Assembly: GCA_031835245.1 (NCBI GenBank)
Contig: JAVKOQ010000104.1
Coordinates: 1 to 64,000 of the forward strand
Source: Balamuthia mandrillaris
Lineage: Eukaryota; Discosea; Longamoebia; Balamuthiidae
Direction: 5' to 3'
Length of the DNA stretch: 64,000 nucleotides
Shown here: in pieces, positions 54,633 through 64,000 of the stretch
Layout: the number at the start of each line of letters is the position of its first letter
Position numbering within the stretch: the stretch's first letter is position 1
The notes under the pieces: model-generated
The model's input: only the letters and a program-made list of their open reading frames with translations
The model's database searches: none
What the model was told of the DNA's origin: nothing
Made by a program: the position numbers and the translations under genes

Positions 54633-56621
54633 AGCAAAACTGACTGTTGTTCTGCTCATTGGGTCAACCAGCACCTACAAGAGGGAGTGGAAATTGTTCA
54701 CATCACTCTGTTCGTTACCTCTCTGCTGTATATCTTTCTGGTTGGGTTCTTGTTGTTCCTTTCTGTCTTTTGGGTGCGCCGGTTCAAACTAATGGAGCAC
54801 AAAGTGATAACCGGTAACGTTTTTTTTTTGTTCTTCTTCTTCTGTTCTTTGTCGTATTCTTTTTTTTTAAAGAGAAGCACTGAAATGGTTTGTGAAAAAC
54901 AGGAGTGAAGGAAGAAAGAAAACGTACGTTTTGGAAACGGGTCAAAAAGTTTTTTTCCAGCAGGCGAGCTATTTCTCGTCCTATTTATACTGCTCTTCGA
55001 CGGTTCGTTCGTCTTGGTCTCTTCTGAATTCTTGTCCTTTGTCCTCGCCTCTCCATCTCATCTTCCCTGCTTCGCTTCCTCATTGTCTCTTCTGTTGTGC
55101 TTTCTTCTTTCTCTCTTGTGCTTATCTTTTGTTTTTTTTGGACAGCAAATGCATAGAAACGCATGGTCTATCACCCGACTTCAACTACTATCGGTACATT
55201 CGGGAGTCTCTGCAACGGGTCGTGCTGGCGACGATGGAAATAGACTATAAGATGTGGTTGCTGGTCATTATCTATGCTGCCATCGTCGATATTGAAGCTG
55301 TCTTTTGGTTTGTTTCCCATTATCTTTGTTTGTCTTTATGTCTCACTTTAAGCGTTTTGCTTGGGTTTGTTTGATGGTTACTACAGGCCGTTTAGAATAC
55401 ACACAAAGATAGTGAAACATAAAGAGTCTGAAGACGGAGACTTGATCTATGAGGAGCTTTTCATTGGACCTTTGTTGTTGGTGATTGCAGTGTTAGAGTG
55501 GGCTCTGGTGATTCTGTCCTTTCCTTTAGGAATTAAACTTCGCTGTATTATAAGGTCCTTATTGTCATTCTTGCTGTTCTTGTTCTTGTTCTTGTTCTTG
55601 TTCTTGTTCTTGTTCTTGTTCTTGTTCTTGTTCTTGTTCTTGTTCTTGTTCTTGTTCTTGTTCTTGTTCTTGTTCTTGTTCTTGTTCTTCTTCTTCTTCT
55701 TCTTGTTCTTCTTCTTCTTCTTGTTCTTCTTCTTCTTCTTCTTGTACTGCTGCTTCCTGTTCTCCTTTTCTCTTCTTCATTTATAGCCCTCTTTCAAGTT
55801 CTCATTGAACATAACAGGCAAACAATTAAGAAGGAGGTAACGCATGTGCTGCCCATAGAAGACCGCGCTTATGATAAGAAGCATGTGCACAATTCTTTTC
55901 TTTACAACTTCCAGCGATGTTGCTGTCCTTGTTGCCTTCCACACATCTCTGAGGTTTGGCTGTGCTGTTTCGTTTGTGCTGTTCTTGGACATTTTTGAGG
56001 AAGGCTAACCTAATGAACCTAACGAAACACAAGACTCAAAAGTTGTTTTGGTTCAAAAGCAAAGGCTTTACGAGAAGTATCATCCAGGTAATGGTTTTGC
56101 TTCAAGCGTTCAGTTTTGCAATCATCCTCATCAACGCACGCTACCTGGGAGAAGAAATATTGTTGCTGGTTCTCAGCCTAGTGCCCATTCCATACATTCT
56201 TTTCTTTGCTGTTCCTTCCCTGGTAAAACCAATTTCTCTTTCTTAGTTCTCATCTCTCTTTCGTTATCTTAGCTTGCTTCATTTCTGCAATTAGCTTCCT
56301 TTGTTCACCGTAGCTGCTTACTCTGGAGATAGTGCTGACAGACGACTGTTGCGACGCTTGCAAAAGAACAATGCTCATATTTCCCGTTGGCCTCAGGACG
56401 ACGGCGAAGACGACGCTAGCGAGCTGTCATTACTGCATGGTGTACAAGGATATGAGATAGAAGAACGCAAGCAAGCAGAAGAGGAAGAGGATGACGATGA
56501 TGAGGAAGGAGCCCCGCGCAAAGGCAGCCTACAGCATCTTTACTTGCCTGTTAACCACTCTCTGGAAGAGCCACTCCTCGGTGGCAGCAGGGACAAAAGT
56601 ACTTTATTTCGGTCGACATAA
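54359..56621 (+). CDS. MLO-like seven-transmembrane protein (tandem copy 1)
   Basis: Eight exons: 54359-54565, 54672-54813, 54903-55002, 55146-55307, 55387-55554, 55818-55953, 56034-56222, 56295-56621; 1431 nt, 476 aa. The order of features follows MLO proteins: a first TM, then SEALLRVMIGFKIPQQFMSA and LFKELSILGVISFFLF (MLO: ...al.K.KeELMlLGFiSLlLt), and HLQEGVEIVHITLFVTSLLY (H..HIlIFvla). Further on are the loop VWVRRFK-type FWVRRFKLMEHK, DFNYYRYIRESLQRVVLATM followed by EIDYKMWLLVIIYA (MLO: F.F..YIkRslEddFk.VvgIs...W), and a late TM plus KLRCIIR, QTIKKEVTHVLP. MLO proteins are plant plasma-membrane Ca2+-conducting channels bound by calmodulin; non-plant members are less known. The C-terminal tail is Glu/Asp-rich and cytosolic. 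Confidence 0.75.
55576..55690. repeat. (TTCTTG)n hexanucleotide tract in an intron
   Basis: About 18-19 units of TTCTTG, then TTC-rich sequence, in intron 5 of the first MLO-like gene. The equivalent intron of the second copy has only (CT)n. Confidence 0.9.
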
Positions 56622-56834
56622 CTTTGGACCAACCAATAATCAAAGGAATAGTTATAAAGCACGAAACGACGCGCTCGTGTTTGCTTTTGCCAGTTGCAGC
56701 TGTCCTTATGAAAGTTCAACAACGTATTCTTGCCTCTTGTTTCTTTCTTGAAGAAACACAAGCACAAAGTCTAACTGGCTGCTCGCAGACAACACTCAAA
56801 ATCGAAGCTTAGGATAAAACCAGTGTCCAGAAGA

Positions 56835-57475
56835 ATGGCGATCTTCTCTCTTGCGCTCGTCATCGTTTGCGTCTTGTTCATATCGCAAGGCTATATTTTG
56901 CTCTCCAAGCTGTTGCTGCGGATCATGGCACGCTTCAAGATTCCTCCGCAGTTCATGTCGGCCATGTTCAAGGAGCTGTCGATATTGGGCATTGTCTCCT
57001 TCTTCCTCTTTTCGCTGACGTACTCCAAAGTCCTTCCAAAGGTGCTCTTTTCTATCTTTTGGTCTCTTTCTTGCCGCAAAATCAACAACTGACCTTGAGG
57101 TCCTGTTCATGGCTTAAACAGCACTTGCAAGAAGGCGTGGAAGTTGTTCATATCACGCTGTTTGTTTCCTCTTTGTTATATATCATTCTGGTTGGGTTCT
57201 TGCTTGTCCTCTCTGTCGTTTGGGTGCGAAGGTTCAAAGTAATGGAGAACAAGATCAAGAATGGTTCGTGATAATTGTTTACCTTCTTCTGCTTCTTCTC
57301 TTTGTTTACTTTTTTTTTTTGCCCTCTCACCGGTTCTTGCCAAACAGGAATAAAGGAAGAACGAAAAAAAACGAGTTGGAAACGGTTCAAAAAGTTTTGT
57401 TCAAGCAAGCGAGCTATCTCCCGGCGCATATATACAGCGCTTAGGCGGTGAGTTCAGTCTTCTTCACTCACTCAC

Positions 57476-57523
<48 letters not shown>

Positions 57524-58008
57524 TGACTCTTTCTTCCTCCGATCTTTGAGGGAGAGTTAAATGTCATTCCTCCACCCAAAAGGAAATGCATCGAAACGCA
57601 CGGACTGACTCCTGATTTTAACTACTATCGGTACATTCGAGAGTCTCTGCAACGAGTCGTGCTGGCGACGATAGAAATAGACTATAAGATGTGGATTCTT
57701 GTCATCATCTATGCTGCCATTGTCGATGTTGAAGCCGTCTTTTGGTTTACTATCCACTTTTCTTGTTGCTTTCTTTTTCTTTTTTATTTATCGCAACTAA
57801 AAGAACTGGTTTGTATGACAGGCCTTTTAGCCCTGGCCACAAGGCGGATGATAAACCCTCTGAAAACGGAGACGAGCTCTTTGAAGAACTGTTTATGGGT
57901 CCTTTGCTGTCAGTAATAGCGGGATTGGAGTGGGCATTAGTCGTAGTTTCAGTTCCTTTGACTATTAAACTTCGCTGGATTGTCAGGTTGCTCTCGATCT
58001 CTGCTCCC

Positions 58009-58054
<46 letters not shown>

Positions 58055-58847
58055 TTCTTGACTCTTTTCACTCTCTCTTCCTCTCGGATGTGGCCTTCTC
58101 AGTGTTGCTTATTTTTAAAATAATAAAACAGGAAACTGGTAAAGAAAGAAGTATCGCAAGTAATGCCAATTGAAGATCGGTCTTATGACAAAAAAAAGTC
58201 GTGCAACTCTATAGTGTATAACTTTCGCCGATGCTGTTGCCCTTGCTGCCTTCCACATATCTCTGAGGTCCTCACCTTTGCTTTTTTTCTGCTAAAAGCT
58301 GCTTTGTTTAACCCCGCCATGCTATCCCTATTACACCCAGACTCAGAAGCTGTTCTGGTTCAAAAGCAAAGGATTTGTTTTGAGTATTCTTCAGTTGATG
58401 ATTCTGGTACAATCCTTCAGCATTGCCACTATTCTCATCAACGTACGACACTTGGGGGGCGAAGTATTGTTCTTGGTCCTGGGCTTGATGCCGATCCCAT
58501 TTCTCCTCTTTGTGGTGGTCCCAAGAATGGTACCTATCAAAACGAGCAATAGATTTTCTCCTTGTGACTTGCCTAACATTCGTGAACAGCTCCCGTTGTT
58601 TACCTTTGCTGCTTATTCCACTGACAGCGCAGATAGAAGACTCTTGCGACGACTGCAAAGGCACAACCTTGCATCCAGCTTTTTTCCAGCCAACCAGAGC
58701 GAGATGAGTAGCAGCAGGAGCCTCCTTCTGGAGAGACACCAAGAAGAGGATCACGAAGGAACCGAGTGCGGTGACGAGCTGGAACATCTCTACTTGCCTG
58801 TTCACTCCAATTCTCTCGAAGAGCCGCTCCTCCCCAAAGAGCCTTGA
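56835..58847 (+). CDS. MLO-like seven-transmembrane protein (tandem copy 2)
   Basis: Eight exons: 56835-57041, 57122-57263, 57348-57447, 57583-57744, 57822-57986, 58132-58267, 58341-58529, 58590-58847; 1359 nt, 452 aa. Exons 1-4, 6 and 7 have exactly the same lengths as in copy 1 and all phases agree, so the two arose by tandem duplication. Protein identity is high in membrane segments (FMSAMFKELSILGIVSFFLF; TPDFNYYRYIRESLQRVVLA) and low in the first extracytosolic insert and the C-terminal tail (SSFFPANQSEMSSSR against the acidic tail of copy 1). A Cys-rich motif RRCCCPCCLPHISE in exon 6 is shared and could be palmitoylated. About 210 bp separate the genes; each probably has its own promoter. 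A 26-bp palindrome follows the stop. Confidence 0.75.
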
Positions 58848-58859
58848 TACCATTACAAA

Positions 58860-58885
58860 TGATTCTCATTTCGAAATGAGAATCA
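58860..58885. repeat. Perfect 26-bp palindrome
   Basis: Self-complementary sequence centred on TTCGAA, 12 bp after the MLO-like stop and directly next to the oligo-A (oligo-T on the minus strand) of the tRNA-like unit. It could act at either transcript end. Confidence 0.85.
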
Positions 58886-58891
58886 AAAAAA

Positions 58892-58981
58892 GTAACAATG
58901 GCAGGATTCGAACCTGCGTCCGCCATCAATTCTAATAGGCTATTATGACCAATGCTCGACACCCTATTACCTGCTACTAGA
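58892..58981 (-). tRNA. tRNA-like sequence with intact B box; cloverleaf not canonical
   Basis: On the minus strand, 58914-58904 reads GGTTCGAATCC, an exact Pol III B box / T-arm, inside a stem GCAGG...CCTGC. Seven T follow immediately at 58891-58885, a Pol III terminator. GTAATAG (58980-58974) can pair with TTGTTAC (58898-58892) as an acceptor-like stem. However, spacing to the T-arm is two bases too long and no good D-arm, A box or anticodon arm could be drawn, so the anticodon is not assigned. It could be a tRNA pseudogene, an intron-containing or class II tRNA I failed to fold, or a tRNA-derived SINE head. Confidence 0.4.
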
Positions 58982-59136
58982 ACTTTTGCTATTTGTCGAT
59001 TTTATTGTGAAAGTAACAAAATATTAGATATTCTGTCGACAAAAAACCACACACCAAAGAAAAAATAAATTATTATTGAGCAAAGCATTAAAAACACCAA
59101 AAGACGACTCATACGACGACGTATTGCTACTTGCAA

Positions 59137-59704
59137 ATGTGGTGGTGGGTTGCCTTGGCTGCGCTTGTGGTGCTATTCCCGCTTTACAAGAGGGTACGTG
59201 CGTTAGTTAACATGCATGTGTAGTGTTGTTGGGCAAGCACCCCTCACTTGCATTGCTCCTCCTCCACACTAAAAACCAAAACTTTGTGCAGTGGGTGAGA
59301 GGAGGGGTATGCAGAGCGAAAGCCGATTTGACGGACAAGGTGGTCATTGTCACTGGGGCGAACACTGGCATCGGATTCGAGACGGCCAAGGCGTTGGCTG
59401 GCATGGGTGCTCACGTCATCTTGGCCTGCCGTAACGAGAAGCTTGGAGAGGCGGCAGTGAAACGCATCGAAAAGGTAACGAAAAACCTCTTTTTTACCTC
59501 TTTGCCTCTTTTGATGCATTCACCAGTTGCTTTCGTTCTTACATTTGTTTCTTCTTTCTTCGTCCGCTTCATTCTTCTCTCCCTCTTTCATTTTGCATCT
59601 CTTCCCTCCCACTTCTTTCCACCTCACGCTCTACTCACTCTCGCACTTTTGCTCTCTTCTCTCTCTCTCTCTCTCTCTCTCACTCCCTCTCTATCTCTTC
59701 ACTT

Positions 59705-59756
<52 letters not shown>

Positions 59757-60659
59757 GTTTTTGTTGGGACAGGCAAACAAGTCAGCCAGTGTAGAATGTC
59801 AGCAGCTGGATTTGGCCTCGCTTGCTTCCATCAGGGCGTTTGCTCAAAAGTTCCTCAAAAGAAACATGCCTCTGCACCTTCTCGTTCTCAACGCCGGTGT
59901 CATGTTCACTCCCAAAGAAACCACTAAAGATGGCTTCGAACTGGTACGTAACTTGACAATGCTCATCGAGAATAGATAAGAAGGGGAAGTGAGGAGAGAC
60001 AAAGACAAGAATAGAAAAACCATAGAAGAGAAAAGACGACAAGATAAGCAGGAAGAAAACTGATTACATTCTTCCTTTGCATCAAACAGCAATTCGGAAC
60101 AAACCATTTGGGACACTTCCTGCTGACAAACCTGCTCCTCGACAAACTCAAAGAAAGCGCTCCCAGCCGCATTGTCAGCGTGTCCTCCCTGGCCTCCACT
60201 GCCCCCCTCGCCAAGATCTACTTCCAGGACATCAACTCTGTGCAGAGCTACAACCGCTATGCTGCCTATTGCCAAAGCAAGCTGGCCAACGTGCTCTTTG
60301 TGCACGAGCTGGCCCGCCGCCTGAAAGAAGAGGGTTACAACGGCAAGGACAAACCGGTGGTCTCTGCATTCTCCCTGCATCCTGGCACCATTGTCACCGA
60401 GCTCTCCCGACACATGATCCAGCCCATTCCCTTCCTGTTGCGCCAGCCTTGGTTCACCTATTTCCTGCCGCTGAAGACCGCGTTTGAGGGAGCGCAGACC
60501 TCCCTGTACTGCTGCATAGCCCCCGAGCTGGAGGATGGCAAACGCTCTGGCCAGTATTTCTCGGACTGCGCCCCGGTCAAGCACCCCAAGGTGGATGATG
60601 CCACCGCAAAGAAGTTGTGGCAGCTCAGTGAGGACATGGTCAAAGATAAAGGCCTGTAG
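59137..60659 (+). CDS. Short-chain dehydrogenase/reductase, retinol-dehydrogenase (RDH11-14/WWOX) type
   Basis: Four exons: 59137-59193, 59292-59474, 59773-59943, 60090-60659; 981 nt, 326 aa. N-terminal signal anchor [19 protein letters not shown]. Rossmann motif TGANTGIG at ~43-50, cofactor-binding Arg in LACRN (NADP preference), DLASL, then NAG in LVLNAGVM. The catalytic Ser is in [10 protein letters not shown] and the YxxxK in [13 protein letters not shown]; the HPGTIVTEL motif follows. All catalytic residues are present. Such enzymes reduce retinal or other lipid aldehydes/ketones at ER or lipid-droplet membranes; the substrate is not predictable. The last exon is GC-rich. Intron 2 carries two (CT)n tracts. 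A GTCGAC motif lies ~100 bp upstream. Confidence 0.92.
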
Positions 60660-60989
60660 ACACACAAAAAAACAAAGCTTTTCATGGTTACTTGTCATTT
60701 TGCTTCTCTAGTCTTCATGTTTTTTTCTCTCTCTCTTCTTGTTCTTCCCCTTGTAACAACGGTAAGCTGCTGCAATGGGACCTCTCAACAACTGCAAAAC
60801 CTTGGATAGCTCCAAGTGCGTGCACACAGCGAAAGGCGGCCATTTCGGAAGTGATCAAAATGGGTACAGGGAGAAAGGTTTCTGGTGAGGTAATAAAGGA
60901 GAAGTTCCTCCTTTGAATAGTGTACAATCATTTGTTCATTGGTGAATAAAATGAAACCGTTCACATGAGCAAAATAAAAGAGCAGAGAG
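60660..60989. other. Convergent 3' spacer
   Basis: About 330 bp between convergent stops. Short ORFs only; an AATAAA-like signal (GAATAAAATG) lies at ~60942 on the plus strand. Nothing else recognised. Confidence 0.5.
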
Positions 60990-61260
60990 TTAGGAACGGT
61001 CGCTGTCGTGTTGATCTAGCAATACATCAAGCCGAACCGATCCTTTTGAGTGGCAAAGAAAGACAGTCATAAGAAAAGGAAGAGCAAAGAAAAAGGCTAA
61101 GGGGAAAAAAATCGTACTTCGAAAGCCTTGTTTGTTTTGTTGAGCGGTAATACGTGCTCTCCGTTCCTTTGCCAACTGAGACGCCATTCCTGCTAGATTA
61201 CCAAAGTCTAAGCCTGGACCGTCTCCTCCTGTTGTTTCGTTGAAAGTCACCAATTGTCCC

Positions 61261-61320
<60 letters not shown>

Positions 61321-62548
61321 CGAAAAGAGGAAAAGGAACCTGGTCCTTTTTTAGCGGCAGGTGCAATGTTGATGGGCGGAACGGGACGCGGGCTAGTGGC
61401 TGCCTTTCTAAGTTTCTTTCCTTGTTGGATTTGTTTCAACAGATCACCTCGATTTCCACTACTTCCTCCTGTTGGTAACTTTGATGGTGATGAAGAAGGA
61501 AGAGAGGGCGGAGGAGGAGCAGAAGAAGGTGGTGGAGGTGGTGGTCCGAAATCAGGGGTAGGAGGAGGTGGAGCAGCAGAAGCAGAAGCAGCAAAGGCAG
61601 CGAGAGAAGCGTTCTCATCTTCTTCCATCTTCTTATGCTTTTGTGCTTTTACTTCTTCTTGAAGGTTCTTCAATGCCAATTCTAAACTTTGTGCTTTGTT
61701 CTCAGCTTCGGTTGCTCTTTGTGTTGCTTCAAACAACTTTCTCTCTAGTTCAACCGTCGGCGCAGCTGAAGAAGCAGCATTCTTTGCTTCGGATTTGGAA
61801 ACAAGCTCTTTGAGTTTGTCGCGATAGACTTCAAGCTTTTGTTCAGTTTCTCTTTGATGTTGAGTCTTTTCAGCTTCCATTTTAGAGAGTTTCTCATCTG
61901 CTGTTCGCAGTTGAGCTTCCAACTGTTGTATCTTTTCTTTATCTTCTGGAGATGATGAGGATGCAGGAGAGGCTAGCGGACGTTGTTGTTGTGCTTCTGC
62001 TAACTGTTGTAACTTTTTCTCAAAAATGGCCACACTTCGTTTTAATTCTTCGTTGGACGTTTTGCTGTCTTCCAAATCCCTTTGTAGTGTTGTTGTAAAT
62101 AGAGATAATGAGAAAAGAGAAAGAGAAGAGAATACAGATGAGAAAGAGCATAGGAAACCTGGCATAGCGAGCTCGTTCCTGTTTGATCACGTTGATGAGG
62201 TTGACAAGCTTTGCCTCGAGATCGTTGGACTTGTTTTGGGCTTCTTGATACTGTGTTTGTAACTGTTGTATCACTTGTTTGGCCTTAAAGGAGAAAGAAA
62301 TTACAGCAATCGAGCGAGAAAGAGAGAGAGAGTTTAGATTAGATTCACAGAAGGATAGCGGAGCTTGGTCACTGGCTGCCCAAGGATCAGCCAAAGGAAA
62401 TGAAACTGAAAGAAAACGGATAAATACTTTTTGAACGGCTTCAGAACCTCCAGAAACAGCTGAAAGTTGTTCCTTGAGTTTATTCATATCTTCTTTAAGT
62501 TGGGTCTGCAGTTTGTTGACTTGGAGATAAGTAACTTTCGAAGAGAAT

Positions 62549-62584
<36 letters not shown>

Positions 62585-63579
62585 CGAAAGAGAAACGAAA
62601 CGACGAAAGCGAACCTCTTTTGTTTGTGCTTCTTTTAACTGCTGTTGTAATTTTTCAAACTGAGGCTGGTTAGCTTGCAATTTCTCGGTTTGTTCTCTCT
62701 CAGCTCGAAGAGCATCCGCCAACTTTCGCAGATTTGCTTCCAACAGTTTTATCCTAGATAAAGTGGAAATATGATAATTATGATAAGCAGACGAAGGTGA
62801 GTAACAGGACAAGAAACAACAACCAACCTTTCTTGAGCAACCGCAGCTGCTTGCTTGTGCTCTTGGGCTTCTTTCTTGGCTTGTTCGATGCCTTGTTGTG
62901 CTTCTATCAAGGCCTCTGTTGCAACAAACGCAAGGTACAAAGAAGAGCGATTATTTCACCATAAAACCGATAAAACACAAGTATACAGACCATTATTCAA
63001 AGAGTTGGTAGAGGTTGGACTTGGTAGGTCTGATGCCGTCTGTGAGGCGCAGCGTTACTTCCAGGATCATAGAGAGAAAGAGAGAGAAAGAGGGTTTACC
63101 AATCTACGAGAACGATCCGCGCGAACCACTTCGATCAATTTCAACAGCTTCGCTTCCAGCTGGTTGCATCGCTGTTCCGTTTGGTCTTTCTCCTCTTCCA
63201 ACTCCTTGTAGCTCTACATTCATTCGTGGTGGCATAGACGTTAAGGTGCTAAGTAACTCTCTTTCTTTTCCAATTGTTTGTTTGTTAAAAAAAACGTACA
63301 GCTTCTTGCAAGGCTCTTTCTTCTTTGATAGCCTCTATGAACTTGGCCAGCCTCTCTTTCAGCACTTCGACCTCCTTCTCCGCTTTATTGCAGCGAGCCC
63401 GAAGTTGGTCCAATGAAGGTTCCTTTGTTATTTATTTATTTTTTTTTTGGGAGGATTTTTTAGAAAAACAAAAAAAATAAAGTGGTCTTGGTTGTGCTTA
63501 CCTCCGAAGACTCATGCTCAGCGATGAACCTGTCCAAGTCGTCCCAAGGAGAACCCTTGGTACTGTCGTGTCGGCTCAT
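60990..63579 (-). CDS. Coiled-coil protein with Pro-rich region and WH2 domain, likely actin regulator
   Basis: Exons: 63579-63502, 63422-63300, 63213-63100, 63039-62991, 62915-62828, 62753-62615, 62505-62428, 62283-62159, 62079-61118, 61042-60990; 1809 nt, 602 aa. Residues ~30-400 are almost all coiled coil (LQQLAEAQQQ, LDQLRARCNKAEKEVEVLKE). Then come poly-Pro stretches (FGPPPPPPSS, profilin-type), a WH2 motif GNRGDLLKQIQQGKKLRKA (~465-483), and a helix NLAGMASQLAKERRARI resembling the central region next to WH2 in WASP-family proteins. Likely G-actin binding or nucleation. The 80-nt (CT)n stretch 61339-61260 looks like an intron (GT...AAAG) but is not a multiple of three; splicing it shifts exon 10 out of frame, whereas retaining it adds a (Ser-Leu)n stretch in frame. 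It was therefore kept in the CDS. A GTCGAC motif lies ~50 bp upstream of the start. Confidence 0.78.
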
Positions 63580-64000
63580 CTTCTTTCGTTGTTTCTTTTA
63601 CTTTATTTTTTTGCTGTTGACTATTTCTGTCGACATTTATATTAAAATAGCTTCGGTTCGACGCTTGGCACAAGCACAATTTTTATTTTATTTTAAGATT
63701 TGGAATTGTCGGATCGACTCCCGACAGGTGCAATTTGTGTGGCACCGAGCCGTTGTGTAATGTTTCTGAAGGAATGGGTTTACATTCTTTCTGATAGGTT
63801 TGGGGATCCTTTCACCTTTATTTTACCGTCTCGGAACTTTTCCAGGTATTTGTTATAATGGATTAAACTTTGTTATTGTGAATTCAGGTTGTCGAACAAT
63901 AGCACAACACACACCGTTGTGGGACTATCCATGAGGAGAAAAAGAGAGACCAGAAGATTGCGGATGTGAGACAGAGACGCGTTGAGAATTTGGTTTAAAC
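63580..64000. other. Right-edge intergenic sequence
   Basis: Upstream of the WH2 gene start. It contains a GTCGAC motif at ~63629 and AT-rich sequence. No ORF, RNA or repeat of note to the window edge. Confidence 0.5.

Overview
The window is nuclear DNA of a unicellular eukaryote with many spliceosomal introns. Most are 50-150 nt with GT-AG ends and often carry long (CT)n tracts on the coding strand. A two-pore channel, TOM40, CDK5, RasGEF, a RAVER-like RNA-binding protein, a CAAX-ending ubiquitin-fold family and an F-box protein with amoeba-style GCPW ankyrin repeats together point to an amoebozoan, perhaps a Balamuthia/Acanthamoeba-like discosean. That placement is inference. TGA, TAA and TAG are all used as stops. 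Exon joins were made by hand from splice consensus and reading phase; for most genes the summed length is an exact multiple of three.

Layout. 1-6.5 kb: an acidic partial gene (-), a small ORF split by one TGA (+), an F-box/ankyrin gene (-), a nine-exon RasGEF (+) and a DsbA/HCCA-isomerase-like gene (-). 6.7-14.7 kb, all minus: a 1275-aa two-pore channel with an EF-hand, a UPF0200-type P-loop kinase and CDK5. 15.5-25.5 kb: a Ser-rich protein with an E2F-like promoter site and a C-terminal KEN box (+), TOM40 (-), a poly-Asn coiled-coil protein (-) and a six-exon coiled-coil protein (+).

25.5-34.3 kb is the accessory part. It is a mosaic of recent duplications with three complete copies and one truncated copy of a small ubiquitin-fold-like gene whose products end in Cys-Thr-Leu-Phe, a CAAX box (MUB/UBL3-like). 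Mixed in are one near-complete DUF1963 (YwqG-like) gene, several DUF1963 fragments, and fragments of the neighbouring amidohydrolase gene. A 2.2-kb tandem duplication is almost identical over more than 300 bp.

34.3-39 kb holds that neighbour, a 15-exon membrane-anchored protein with two amidohydrolase modules, the second without metal ligands. 40-49 kb: a DUF4602 (C1orf131/Faf1-like) nucleolar protein, a coiled-coil protein, an SH3-PX protein, an intronless GC-rich secreted vanadium-haloperoxidase-like protein and a divergent mitochondrial carrier. 49-64 kb: an MGC-start E/K/R coiled coil, a three-RRM RAVER-like protein, two tandem MLO-like seven-TM genes with identical exon phases, a palindrome next to a tRNA-like Pol III unit, a retinol-dehydrogenase-type SDR, and a coiled-coil/WH2 actin-regulator-like protein.

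Most genes are ordinary housekeeping or signalling genes and no operon-like logic applies. The features most worth following up are the ubiquitin-fold/DUF1963 array, the double amidohydrolase, the MLO pair and the strand-asymmetric (CT)n introns.
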